Assembly: GCA_963931105.1 (NCBI GenBank) | Contig: OZ007004.1 | Span: 2,418,001-2,482,000 of the forward strand | Length of the DNA stretch: 64,000 nt | Source: UMGS1590 sp900552455 | GTDB taxonomy: Bacteria; Bacillota; Peptococcia; Peptococcales; Peptococcaceae | Reading direction: 5' to 3' | In this document: one piece after another, positions 26,511-33,827 of the stretch | Position numbering within the stretch: the first letter of the stretch is position 1 | How the letters are laid out: every line of letters begins with the position of its first letter | Notes under the pieces: model-generated | Seen by the model: the letters and a program-made list of their open reading frames with translations, nothing else | Databases searched by the model: none | What the model was told of the DNA's origin: nothing | Translations under genes and position numbers: made by a program

Positions 26511-27665
26511 TTAAAAGTACTCATTGTTAAAAAAGGTTGCTTTTATTGTAAAGAGCGCTGCCATAAGAGCACTTTCCGAGCACACATCCTGCACCTGTCC
26601 GCTGCGGTCAAAAGCCATCTGCGTCAGCTGGGCAAGATCAAGCAGCGGCGTCGTTTCCTCTGCGGAAATTTTTTCGATACGAGCACTGCCTGCTGGCCAG
26701 AGATAGCTGCCGCATCCCCTGACGCTGAAGCGGATGTCCTGCTCCGGCAATCTGCTTGCAAATAGCGGCAGAACCTCAGGATCGAGGATCCGCTCCATCA
26801 TAAACGGCTGATAGCGCACACCGCTCTTATCCTTTTTGCGACGAAAAGCGATCGCCTCATCCTCCGGCGCCGACCACTGCACCTGTTTCACCTGAGAGCG
26901 GTGGCTGGCGATGAAATAATAGAGCGCCTGACGTGCATCAGCAGTGCTTGCCACCGCTTCGCGCACAAAAAAGGCCTCTTCTTTCATTATATAAGCAAGA
27001 TACCCGACCGCCTGCTCATTTTCGTCGAACAGCAGCTTAAAATAGCCGCCCTCCATCGCCAGATCGTCCACCATCGCCTGCCAGCGGCGCAATCCTCTGC
27101 GCAGCACCGCCGCTTTATAGCGCGCTGTTGCACGCTCGTAAAGATCTTCCAACAACGGCAGCGCAGGCGCAAGATTTTCCATGTCCAGATCCTGCCAGTG
27201 GTGACGGTGCGCAGCATCGCGGTCCTCCGCACGGTAGAATTCGTCGATGTCGAGATCCATGTCGAAATGATAGTCGCCAAAGACAAATCCGTAGGCTTCG
27301 TAGAAATCCGCCTCAAACGGCATCAGATGCATGAGCTGAATGCCGTGCGCCGGTGCGTAGTCCTCCAGCGCCGCCTGCATGAGCCGCCGCGTCAGACCGA
27401 GCCCGCGGTATTCCGGCAGACAGTCGACGCCGACAATATAGCCAGCGCGGAGCTCGACGTCGCCCACGCGCGTCGGCAGATCGATGATCTGCAAACTTGC
27501 CGCCAGCGTGTCACCGACCGTCGCCACCAGACATTCCACAGCGCGGAAATACTTGCTGAAATACCAGCGCTGGAACGTCTCGCCATCGTTAAAACAGTAG
27601 TGCCAGATCTTCTGCAGCGCCGGACGGTCCGCCTCAGTGGCCGCTCTGATCGTCAGTTGGTTCAT
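26511..27665 (-). CDS. GNAT-family N-acetyltransferase, Eis-like
   Basis: 384 residues. The N-terminal ~150 form a GNAT fold with the acetyl-CoA loop LPEYRGLGLTRRLM and the HLMPFEADFYEAYGF segment. A second GNAT-like half and a C-terminal beta-rich region resemble the sterol-carrier-like domain of the enhanced-intracellular-survival family. Such enzymes acetylate lysines or aminoglycosides, but the substrate here is unknown. Its start overlaps the end of the upstream DUF2156 gene by 32 bp, so the two are co-translated. Confidence 0.82.
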   Translation of the reverse strand: MNQLTIRAATEADRPALQKIWHYCFNDGETFQRWYFSKYFRAVECLVATVGDTLAASLQIIDLPTRVGDVELRAGYIVGVDCLPEYRGLGLTRRLMQAALEDYAPAHGIQLMHLMPFEADFYEAYGFVFGDYHFDMDLDIDEFYRAEDRDAAHRHHWQDLDMENLAPALPLLEDLYERATARYKAAVLRRGLRRWQAMVDDLAMEGGYFKLLFDENEQAVGYLAYIMKEEAFFVREAVASTADARQALYYFIASHRSQVKQVQWSAPEDEAIAFRRKKDKSGVRYQPFMMERILDPEVLPLFASRLPEQDIRFSVRGCGSYLWPAGSARIEKISAEETTPLLDLAQLTQMAFDRSGQVQDVCSESALMAALFTIKATFFNNEYF

Positions 27666-28572
27666 CTTTCAGCACCGCCTTATATTTCACAACCTGATAC
27701 AGCGGATAATAGCTCATCTTCGCATGACGCAGCCCTTCAAGGCCCATGTCCTCTTCGCGGTTGACATAGACAGCGTCCTGCCAGTAATAATTGAGAAATT
27801 CCTGATTGATCAGCGGATACAGTCCACGATACTCGCTGAACGCTTTTTCCACATGGATGAGCACCGTCTCCTCGTTGACCATGTCGCCAAACGTCATCGC
27901 CACCACGCGCCCGTCAACACGGACCATCAGCCCCTTAAAGCCGAGATAGCCCATATTGTCCAGCGCGTCTGCGATCGCTTCGCGCTCGCAGAGCAGACTG
28001 TCGTTGATCCCCTCCTCGCGGTTGCGCTCGCCGCACCAGTGCTCGACAAAATCCCACGCCAGATCGGCGTTGTATGGCGTCAGCGGCACCAGCTCATAAT
28101 CCGGATGCTCATTTTTGAACGCATTGATGTGGTTGCGCTTTTTGCTGAGCTTGCGCCCCGCCAGCGTGCGCATCTTTTCGCCGTCGTAGATATAGTCCTC
28201 AATATCTGGCTCTTCTTCAAATTCAAACCGCCCCGGAAAAAGCCGCTCCAGGCGTTCGCGGTCCTTTTCCGTCACCGCGCGGATCATCAGACGCTTGTGA
28301 CGGTCGCGATAGTCCTCCGCCGCGTGCTCGATCGCCGCTTTAAAGAGACGGTCGTCCTCCTCAAAACCATACGGCGGCAAGATCCAGCTTTCCTCGAACG
28401 CATTCGGTTCGACGATCAAGTGGCTGTCCGTCACCGCCCAGCGCACCGCATAGCAGCGGCGCCACATAAACAGATTGGTGAACGAACATTCCGTGTTCTG
28501 GTTTTGACAGGCCGCAAAAAATCTATTCAGAATATCTCGGTCGGACAATTCCAATTCCTTAAAACCAAGCAT
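27634..28572 (-). CDS. DUF2156 protein, phosphatidylglycerol lysyltransferase-like acyltransferase fold
   Basis: 312 residues made of two GNAT-like halves. Visible marks are CSFTNLFMWRRCYAVRW near the N-terminus, GRKLSKKRNHINAFKNEHPDY in the middle, and EKAFSEYRGLYPLINQEF with GLEGLRHAKMSYYP near the C-terminus. These fit the family related to the MprF catalytic domain and FemX-like aminoacyl transferases. It has no membrane segments, unlike MprF. RBS AGAGGTG. The next gene downstream overlaps it, so the pair forms one operon of two acyltransferase-fold proteins. Confidence 0.82.
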   Translation of the reverse strand: MLGFKELELSDRDILNRFFAACQNQNTECSFTNLFMWRRCYAVRWAVTDSHLIVEPNAFEESWILPPYGFEEDDRLFKAAIEHAAEDYRDRHKRLMIRAVTEKDRERLERLFPGRFEFEEEPDIEDYIYDGEKMRTLAGRKLSKKRNHINAFKNEHPDYELVPLTPYNADLAWDFVEHWCGERNREEGINDSLLCEREAIADALDNMGYLGFKGLMVRVDGRVVAMTFGDMVNEETVLIHVEKAFSEYRGLYPLINQEFLNYYWQDAVYVNREEDMGLEGLRHAKMSYYPLYQVVKYKAVLKDEPTDDQSGH

Positions 28573-28654
28573 GATTATTTTTCACCTCTTAATGGTTGAT
28601 GTATTCCTAGTAATGTACCCTACAATATCAGATTATAGCACACCCTGATAAAGA

Positions 28655-28690
28655 AAAAAACGCACTCTTTTACAAGAATGCGTTTTTTCT
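28655..28690. terminator. Bidirectional terminator after tRNA-Val
   Basis: AAAAAACGCA...TGCGTTTTTT, with A and T tracts on both sides. It ends the tRNA-Val transcript on the minus strand and insulates the DUF2156 gene. Confidence 0.9.
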
Positions 28691-28697
28691 TTTCGGC

Positions 28698-28771
28698 TGG
28701 GCGATACTGGACTCGAACCAGCGACCCCCTGCATGTCAAGCAGATACTCTAACCAACTGAGCTAACCGCCC
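28698..28771 (-). tRNA. tRNA-Val (anticodon GAC)
   Basis: A 74-nt cloverleaf on the minus strand. Acceptor GGGCGGT pairs with ATCGCCC, the D arm is GCTC/GAGT, the anticodon loop TTGACAT is closed by CTGC/GCAG, and the T arm is CTGG-TTCGAGT-CCAG. The 3' CCA is not encoded. Confidence 0.95.
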
Positions 28772-28784
28772 GAAGACATTACTA

Positions 28785-28812
28785 ATAATAACACAGATTT
28801 TACGAATGTCAA
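28785..28812 (-). promoter_or_regulatory. Promoter of tRNA-Val
   Basis: Minus-strand perfect TTGACA, 16-bp spacer, TATTAT, 14 bp before the tRNA. Confidence 0.8.
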
Positions 28813-28834
28813 GGATTTTCTTGCGAAGTATCCC

Positions 28835-28875
28835 GAAAAAATATCGCCGGCCTTTGACCACCGCCAGAGGCCGGC
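28835..28875 (-). terminator. Terminator after tRNA-Ser
   Basis: Arms GCCGGCCT/AAGGCCGGC, then GATATTTTTT on the minus strand, immediately downstream of the tRNA-Ser 3' end. Confidence 0.88.
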
Positions 28876-28877
28876 AA

Positions 28878-28965
28878 CGGAGATGGAGAGATTTGAACTC
28901 TCGCGCGCCGTGAAGCGCCTACCGCATTTCGAGTGCGGACCCTTCAGCCACTTGGGTACATCTCC
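28878..28965 (-). tRNA. tRNA-Ser (anticodon CGA)
   Basis: An 88-nt tRNA with the long variable arm typical of serine (TAGGCGCTTCACGGCGCGCG region). Acceptor GGAGATG pairs with CATCTCC with discriminator G, and the anticodon loop CTCGAAA is closed by CCGCA/TGCGG. CCA is not encoded. It begins four bases after the tadA stop, so it is probably processed from the tadA transcript. Confidence 0.95.
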
Positions 28966-28969
28966 ACAG

Positions 28970-29422
28970 TCAGTTTTTCTCCCGCAAAGCGCGGAAAAAA
29001 TCTCTCGTCAAGGCGCTGCACGCTTCCTGAGCGATCGGCCCGCGGATGCGCACATTATTCGGAAAGCCCGGGAACTGCAGCAGATTCATCTGGCTGCCGC
29101 AAACGCCGAACGTCGGCTCATCTGCGCCGTAGACCACCGTCTGCACACGCGCCAGAAGCATCGCCCCTGCGCACATCGGACAAGGCTCGTGCGTCACATA
29201 AAGCGTCGCCCCGTCCAGCTGCCAGCTGCCAAGCGTCTGCGCCGCATCGCGCATCGCGTTGATCTCTGCGTGTCCCGACGGATCGTGATCGCGTTCGCGC
29301 GTGTTGTGCCCGCGCCCGATGATCTCCCCATCCAGCACGACAACCGCGCCGATCGGTACATCCTTGTGGGCCAGCGCCTTGCGCGCTTCGCAGATGGCTT
29401 CCGCCATCATCTTCTGATCCAT
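28970..29422 (-). CDS. tadA: tRNA-specific adenosine deaminase
   Basis: Deaminates A34 of tRNA-Arg(ACG) to inosine. 150 residues of the cytidine-deaminase fold with zinc ligands and catalytic Glu in GHAEI and the PCPMCAGA pair. EPTFGVCGS and the C-terminal helix are also as in TadA. The ATG at 29422 has GAGGTG upstream; an in-frame GTG three codons earlier is inside that site. It is expressed from its own promoter at 29446-29474 and is followed within four bases by tRNA-Ser. Confidence 0.94.
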   Translation of the reverse strand: MDQKMMAEAICEARKALAHKDVPIGAVVVLDGEIIGRGHNTRERDHDPSGHAEINAMRDAAQTLGSWQLDGATLYVTHEPCPMCAGAMLLARVQTVVYGADEPTFGVCGSQMNLLQFPGFPNNVRIRGPIAQEACSALTRDFFRALREKN

Positions 29423-29445
29423 CCGGCTCACCTCGACTCTTCATT

Positions 29446-29474
29446 ATATTAACGAAAGGACATAGAATTGTCAA
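29446..29474 (-). promoter_or_regulatory. Promoter of tadA-tRNA-Ser
   Basis: Minus-strand perfect TTGACA, 17-bp spacer, TAATAT. Confidence 0.85.
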
Positions 29475-29537
29475 GGTGAAATTCTTCCGGCAGATCTCCA
29501 CTGCCACAAAAATATTTTCGTAGAAGTAAAATTTCTC

Positions 29538-29564
29538 TTGAATTAACCCCCCCTTGTATATAAT
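29538..29564 (+). promoter_or_regulatory. Promoter of the 29599 gene
   Basis: TTGAAT, 15-bp spacer with a C7 run, perfect TATAAT. The short spacer is unusual. Confidence 0.6.
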
Positions 29565-29598
29565 AAGAGTGTATCAAAAAACTAAGGAGGGATCCTTC

Positions 29599-30060
29599 AT
29601 GGCATCCGAAAAAACATTACTCACCGTTCTCGCCGAACTCGGCCTCGAACCACTCGACGACCGCGCCATCATCGTCAAATTTGCGCCGGAAAATCTCAGC
29701 GCCAAGATTGCCCGTTTCTTCTCCATGGAATTCTACGTGCTCCAGCTCTGCAAGGACAAGCTCGTGCTTCTGCCTTTCAGCCAGCTGACGCTCGCCCTCA
29801 AGCGTGAAGTCGCGCTGGAAATTCCTTACAGCGAGATTCAAAGCACAACCGTCGAAGAAGACGGCCTCAACTATCTCGTGACCATCACCACCCTAGGCGA
29901 CACCATCCGCCTCACCGCGCAGCAGAAAGAGCTCATGGGCTTTCGCACCTCCGCCATGCTCAGCTGGGACGGCATCAAATTTATCTACGGCTCCGACGAC
30001 ACCTGGCACGGACGCAATCTCGACGCCACCCTCGCCGATCTCGCCAAACTCGCTGGCTGA
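29599..30060 (+). CDS. Hypothetical protein, possible PH-like fold
   Basis: A 153-residue soluble protein that I do not recognise. It has no signal peptide or membrane segment. The middle part alternates short beta strands (EFYVLQLCKDKLVLLPF, EIPYSEIQSTTVEE, LVTITTLGDTIRLTA), a pattern seen in bacterial PH-like domains with the Y-S-E-I strand. The C-terminus has the aromatic GRNLDATLADLAKLAG helix. The ATG at 29599 has GGAGGG seven bases upstream. It is a single-gene unit with its own promoter and terminator, divergent from tadA. Confidence 0.75.
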   Translation: MASEKTLLTVLAELGLEPLDDRAIIVKFAPENLSAKIARFFSMEFYVLQLCKDKLVLLPFSQLTLALKREVALEIPYSEIQSTTVEEDGLNYLVTITTLGDTIRLTAQQKELMGFRTSAMLSWDGIKFIYGSDDTWHGRNLDATLADLAKLAG

Positions 30061-30082
30061 TCGCAAACAACATATCACGAAC

Positions 30083-30110
30083 AAAGGACCTCACGCGAGG
30101 TCCTTTGTTT
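30083..30110 (+). terminator. Terminator after the 29599 gene
   Basis: Perfect 10-bp arms AAAGGACCTC/GAGGTCCTTT with an ACGC loop and a following GTTT. Confidence 0.88.
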
Positions 30111-30113
30111 CAC

Positions 30114-30320
30114 TCAAAAATAAAACAGCTCTTCAAATTTTTTGTCCAGCGCGATGCAGAGGATCAGCGCCAGCTTAGCCGTCGGATTAAACTGGCCAGT
30201 CTCGATGGAGCTGATGGTGTTGCGCGAAACGCCGACGAGCTCCGCCAGCGCCGCCTGCGACAATTTTTTCTCGGCGCGCGCTTCCTTGAGACGATTTTTC
30301 AGTACGAGTCCGTCGTCCAT
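30114..30320 (-). CDS. XRE-family transcriptional regulator, minimal
   Basis: A 68-residue Cro/CI-like helix-turn-helix protein: LKEARAEKKLSQAALAELVG, then VSRNTISSIETGQFNPT and LALILCIALDKKFEELF. It has no other domain. It starts four bases after the stop of the upstream membrane-protein gene with RBS GGGGTG, so both are on one mRNA. The promoter of that mRNA is covered by CAAG-N4-CTTG dyads (30663-30734), which this protein probably binds. Confidence 0.92.
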   Translation of the reverse strand: MDDGLVLKNRLKEARAEKKLSQAALAELVGVSRNTISSIETGQFNPTAKLALILCIALDKKFEELFYF

Positions 30321-30324
30321 GCGC

Positions 30325-30639
30325 TCACCCCACTCTGATGGTCAGGATGAGCCAGACCACGGCGCAGAACGTCCAGACACATCCACCGATGAGATAAGAT
30401 TTTTTCTTCAGCTGTTTGTACTGATAGAAATTCGTCCCCATCAGCGCGCTTGCATAAAGCGCCAGCAGATCGTAGGCATTCTCACCAAGCACAAACGCTT
30501 TGTAACTAAACAGAATAATGCACATCACGCTCATACACATGAGCCCAACAATACCCGATTTGTCGTTGACAAGCTTTTCGCGCTCGTCCATGTTTTTGTT
30601 TTCTTCGCGGCTCATTGCGAGGATTTTTTCCTTATCCAT
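30325..30639 (-). CDS. Small membrane protein of the DUF6442 type, partner of the XRE regulator
   Basis: 103 residues. The hydrophilic N-terminus MDKEKILAMSREENKNMDE precedes three hydrophobic segments (IVGLMCMSVMCIILFSYK, LLALYASALMGTNFY, GCVWTFCAVVWLILTI). The charged DEREK motif and its pairing with a ~68-residue XRE protein match a widespread Firmicute pair often labelled DUF6442. The function is unknown. Start 30639 has AGGAGGT upstream; the longer open frame is promoter and leader. Confidence 0.8.
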   Translation of the reverse strand: MDKEKILAMSREENKNMDEREKLVNDKSGIVGLMCMSVMCIILFSYKAFVLGENAYDLLALYASALMGTNFYQYKQLKKKSYLIGGCVWTFCAVVWLILTIRVG

Positions 30640-30662
30640 GGTCGCACCTCCTGTAAGTTCGC

Positions 30663-30734
30663 CAAGTTTTCTTGTCATGATCATCTTACCATCGCCAAGT
30701 GTACTTGTCAACGATTTTCTGCCAAGTTTTCTGT
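30663..30734 (-). promoter_or_regulatory. Promoter with multiple operator dyads for the XRE pair
   Basis: Minus-strand TTGACA (30706-30711), 17-bp spacer, TAAGAT (30683-30688). Dyad CAAGTGTACTTG (30696-30707) overlaps the -35 region, CAAGTTTTCTTG (30663-30674) lies just after the -10, and a degenerate third copy CAAGTTTTCTGT lies upstream at 30723-30734. The layout predicts autorepression. Confidence 0.8.
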
Positions 30735-30751
30735 GCAAAATCTCAGCGCGC

Positions 30752-30776
30752 AAAAAAGCACCGCAGTCAGCGGTGC
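30752..30776 (-). terminator. Terminator after the aldo/keto reductase gene
   Basis: Arms GCACCGC/GCGGTGC followed by TTTTTTG on the minus strand. Confidence 0.9.
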
Positions 30777-30786
30777 GTGGGGAAAT

Positions 30787-31596
30787 TCAGTAGGCTTCTG
30801 TCCAGCTGAAAAAGGTTTTGTCGGTATCAAGGCTGCGAATCTGCGCCATTTCCTCGTCCGAGAGTGAGAAATCAAAAATGGCGGCGTTTTCTATCATACG
30901 CGCGCGGTGGCTCGTCTTGGGAATAACGGAGATCCCGCGCTGAACGAGAAAACGCAGAGCGACTTGCGCAGCGGTTTTTCCATGGCGAGCGCCGATGGCA
31001 GCAAGCACAGGATTTTGCGGCACGCGGCCTTCTCCGCTGGCGAGTGGCGCCCAGGCCTGCAAAATGACGCCGTCGTTTTGCAGACGCTTGTGGAGATTCC
31101 CGCGCTGGAAGAAAACGTGGGCTTCAACCTGGTTGACCATCGGCGAAATCTCACAGTGCGCAAGAAAACGCGCGTAGCGATTTTCGTCATAGTTGGAGAT
31201 GCCGATGGCGCGAGCCTTGCCGGCACGGTAAGCATCCTCTATGGCGCGGTACATCTCCGACGCTTGCGGGTACGGCTCATGCAGAAGCAGCAGATCAACG
31301 TAATCAGTGCCGAGCGCGGCGAGCGACGCATCGATGGCACGGGTCGCTTTGGCGTAGCTGTTTGATGGACGGTAGATCTTCGTCGTCAGAAAAATCTCCT
31401 CGCGCGGCACGTTGCTGGCAACGAGCGCGCGGCCAACTTCGGTCTCGTTGCCGTACATCTGCGCCGTATCGATAAGCCGATAGCCTGCATCCAACGCTTC
31501 TTCCACAGCGCGCGTGCAATCCCCACCACGCAGCGCCCAGGTGCCAAAGCCCAGGAGCGGCATTTCCACACCATTTGCAAATGTCACAGTTTCCAC
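30787..31596 (-). CDS. Aldo/keto reductase
   Basis: NAD(P)H-dependent reductase of small aldehydes or ketones. 269 residues in a TIM barrel. The catalytic tetrad is present as D43, Y48, K73 and H106 (in LIDTAQMYGNE, TTKIY and LLLLHEPYP). The C-terminal IPKTSHRARMIENAAIFDF is the cofactor-binding segment. This is the AKR5-like subgroup typical of bacteria; the true substrate is unknown. The start is GTG with AAAGGAG seven bases upstream. A terminator follows. The alpha/beta hydrolase gene ends 27 bp upstream, so they may be co-transcribed. Confidence 0.92.
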   Translation of the reverse strand: METVTFANGVEMPLLGFGTWALRGGDCTRAVEEALDAGYRLIDTAQMYGNETEVGRALVASNVPREEIFLTTKIYRPSNSYAKATRAIDASLAALGTDYVDLLLLHEPYPQASEMYRAIEDAYRAGKARAIGISNYDENRYARFLAHCEISPMVNQVEAHVFFQRGNLHKRLQNDGVILQAWAPLASGEGRVPQNPVLAAIGARHGKTAAQVALRFLVQRGISVIPKTSHRARMIENAAIFDFSLSDEEMAQIRSLDTDKTFFSWTEAY

Positions 31597-31623
31597 GGCT
31601 GCTCTCCTTTCAGTAGCACAGAA

Positions 31624-32616
31624 TTATTTCAGATATGTGGTAAAGAAATCCGCGAGCTTATCAAATGGGATCGCGTTCTTTCCGCCGCCGTCGTAAAGAT
31701 CGGTGTGGACAGCGTCAGGGATGATCAGGAGCTCCTTATTCTCTGGCACAGGATTGCCGTCCATCATCTGGGCGTAGGCATCCTTGCTGAAATAGCAGGA
31801 ATGTGCTTTTTCGCCGTGCATGATGAGAACGGCGGAGCGGATCTCGTTCGTGTAGGTGAGGATCGGCTGGTTCAGAAACGAGATGCAGCCAGTGGCGGCC
31901 CAACCGTCGTTGGAATTCAGCGAGCGCGCGTGGTAGCCGCGGTCGGTCTTGTAATAATCGTGGTAATCCTTGACGAAAAATGGCGCATCTTCCGGCAGCG
32001 GATCGACCACGCCGCCAGCGCGAACGTAGCTGCCATTTTTGTAATCCTCGGTACGCTGAGCGTTCAGCGCCAGACGTTTTTCGTGGCGCGCCTCCGCAGA
32101 ATCTTCTGCGTCAAAATAGCCCTTCGCGTTCACGCGCGTCATGTCGTACATTGTCGACGCCACAGTCGCTTTCACACGCGTGTCAAGCGCAGCAGCATTC
32201 AGCGCCATGCCGCCCCAGCCGCAGATGCCAATGATGCCGATACGCTCCGGATCCACGTCGTCACGGCAGGAGAGATAATCCACCGCTGCCTGGAAATCTT
32301 CGGTGTTGATATCCGGCGAGGCCATGTAGCGTGGTTCTCCGCCGCTTTCGCCAGTGAACGACGGATCAAAAGCGAGGGTGAGAAATCCGCGCTCTGCCAT
32401 GGTTTGCGCGTAGAAGCCGCTGGCCTGTTCCTTCACAGCGCCGAACGGACCGCTGACGGCAATCGCTGCCAGCTTGCCGCTGGCATTCTTTGGCACGTAG
32501 AGATCAGCCGCCAGCGTGATGCCGTAACGATTGTGGAAGGTCACCTTGCTGTGGTCCACTTTATCCGATTGTGGGAAGATCTTGTCCCATTCCTGAGTGA
32601 GCTGTAAGTTCTGCAT
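31624..32616 (-). CDS. Alpha/beta hydrolase with Cys at the nucleophile position
   Basis: 330 residues. The oxyanion region AVSGPFGAVKEQA and the DPSFTGESGGEPR lid are followed by the nucleophile elbow GICGWGG with C132 where serine is usual, as in dienelactone hydrolases. The acid/base end is PDAVHTDLYD with the catalytic His. The ATG at 32616 has AAAGGA eight bases upstream. It is divergent from a LysR gene whose product probably controls it, and the gap between them is filled by a heptad-repeat element. The substrate is unknown. Confidence 0.85.
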   Translation of the reverse strand: MQNLQLTQEWDKIFPQSDKVDHSKVTFHNRYGITLAADLYVPKNASGKLAAIAVSGPFGAVKEQASGFYAQTMAERGFLTLAFDPSFTGESGGEPRYMASPDINTEDFQAAVDYLSCRDDVDPERIGIIGICGWGGMALNAAALDTRVKATVASTMYDMTRVNAKGYFDAEDSAEARHEKRLALNAQRTEDYKNGSYVRAGGVVDPLPEDAPFFVKDYHDYYKTDRGYHARSLNSNDGWAATGCISFLNQPILTYTNEIRSAVLIMHGEKAHSCYFSKDAYAQMMDGNPVPENKELLIIPDAVHTDLYDGGGKNAIPFDKLADFFTTYLK

Positions 32617-32640
32617 GTGTCTCATCCTTTCGTTATAGAG

Positions 32641-32823
32641 TTAGGAATTAGAAGTTAGGAGTGAGGAATTGATCTGATGGATAGAGAACGTTTGTTGCTA
32701 CGTTGCAAGATCATTGTCCTTAATACCTTAGCACTGATGCCCGCAAAGACCAGAAAAACTCCTAACTCCGAACAAGCGATAGCGCGTTCGGCCGCGAAGC
32801 GGCCCACTCCTCACTCCTAACTT
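32641..32823. repeat. Heptad-repeat element with inverted ends
   Basis: The left end has TTAGGAATTAGAAG-type heptads, and AAGTTAGGAGTGAGGA (32652-32667) returns as its perfect 16-nt inverse at 32808-32823. A further AACTCCTAACTCC lies at 32757-32769, followed by a GC-rich palindromic segment (GGCCGCGAAGCGGCC, 32790-32804). It occupies the divergent promoter region of the hydrolase and LysR genes. Confidence 0.75.
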
Positions 32824-32912
32824 TAACTATACACTCTTGCGCTGCTATGCGCCAATTGTTAAAATGAATGTCATACCATGAAAAAAATGCATGGCACGAA
32901 AGGAAGATCATC

Positions 32913-33788
32913 ATGGAACTGCGCACCCTGCGATATTTTTTAGAGATCGCCCGCGAAGAAAATATGACCCGCGCCGCTGAGCGTCTGCACGTCAGCCAGT
33001 CGGCGCTCTCCCGCCAGGTGAAAAGTCTGGAAGAAGAGCTCGGCAAGCGACTCTTCATCCGTCACAGCTTCCGCATTGAGCTGACGCCGGAAGGCCAGCT
33101 GCTGCGAAAACGCGCTGAGGACATTCTGCAGATGGTCGACAAGACCACCGAGGAATTTCAGACGCTCACAGATGACCTGCGTGGCGACATTTTCATTGGC
33201 TGCGCCGAAAGCGAAGCGATGAAGCGTCTCGCCGATGTGCTCGTTCAGCTGAACCGCCAGCATCCCGGCATCCACTACCATCTCAAAAGCGGCAACACCG
33301 CCGACATCGCCGGCGATCTCGACAAAGGCCTGCTGGATTTTGCTGTCATCGCCAATCCCGTCGATCTCTCGAAATACAATTTCATCACCCTGCCCACCCG
33401 CGACCGCTGGGGCGCCATCCTGCCGAAAGATCATCCCCTCGCCGCAAAAACAAGCGTCAGCGCTGAAGACGTCGCAGATGAACCGCTCATTCTCTCCATC
33501 CAGGGCATGAGCGACGATTATCCAAAGCTTTTCGGCGATCTACAGGAACGGCTCAATGTCGTCGCCACCTTTAACCTGCCCTACAACGGCGCCGTCCTCG
33601 TGCGCGCCGGCCTGGGCATCATGCTCAGCTTCGACAATCTCATCGACACCAGCGAAAATTCCGATCTCTGCTTCCGTCCCCTCACGCCGCGCCTCGAAAG
33701 CGAAGGCCACATCATCTGGAAAAAATATCAGGTCTTCCACCCCGTCGCCCAGGCGCTGCTCGATCTGTTGAAGGAAACATTTATGTAA
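32913..33788 (+). CDS. LysR-family transcriptional regulator
   Basis: 291 residues. The N-terminal winged helix MELRTLRYFLEIAREENMTRAAERLHVSQSALSRQVKSLE is the classic LysR DNA-binding domain, with the linker helix to ~90 and a periplasmic-binding-protein-like effector domain beyond. The ATG at 32913 has AAAGGA eight bases upstream; the frame upstream of it is not protein. It is transcribed away from the alpha/beta hydrolase, the standard layout for a LysR protein regulating its neighbour. Effector unknown. Confidence 0.93.
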   Translation: MELRTLRYFLEIAREENMTRAAERLHVSQSALSRQVKSLEEELGKRLFIRHSFRIELTPEGQLLRKRAEDILQMVDKTTEEFQTLTDDLRGDIFIGCAESEAMKRLADVLVQLNRQHPGIHYHLKSGNTADIAGDLDKGLLDFAVIANPVDLSKYNFITLPTRDRWGAILPKDHPLAAKTSVSAEDVADEPLILSIQGMSDDYPKLFGDLQERLNVVATFNLPYNGAVLVRAGLGIMLSFDNLIDTSENSDLCFRPLTPRLESEGHIIWKKYQVFHPVAQALLDLLKETFM

Positions 33789-33827
33789 AACCATCGCCGC
33801 TCGATTTTTCGGGCGGCGATGGTTTTT
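33787..33827. terminator. Bidirectional terminator between LysR and the peptide cluster
   Basis: AAAACCATCGCC...GGCGATGGTTTTT serves both the LysR gene (+) and the converging 33826 gene (-), whose stop codon lies inside it. Confidence 0.88.

Noticed and set aside
28772..28877. SRP RNA gene between the two tRNAs
   Set aside because: The spacer is only ~106 bp and is fully explained by a terminator after tRNA-Ser and a promoter before tRNA-Val; no SRP Alu or S-domain motif is seen.
32762..33058. Minus-strand 98-codon ORF over the LysR start
   Set aside because: Shadow of the LysR helix-turn-helix region, and it runs through the repeat element; no ribosome-binding site.
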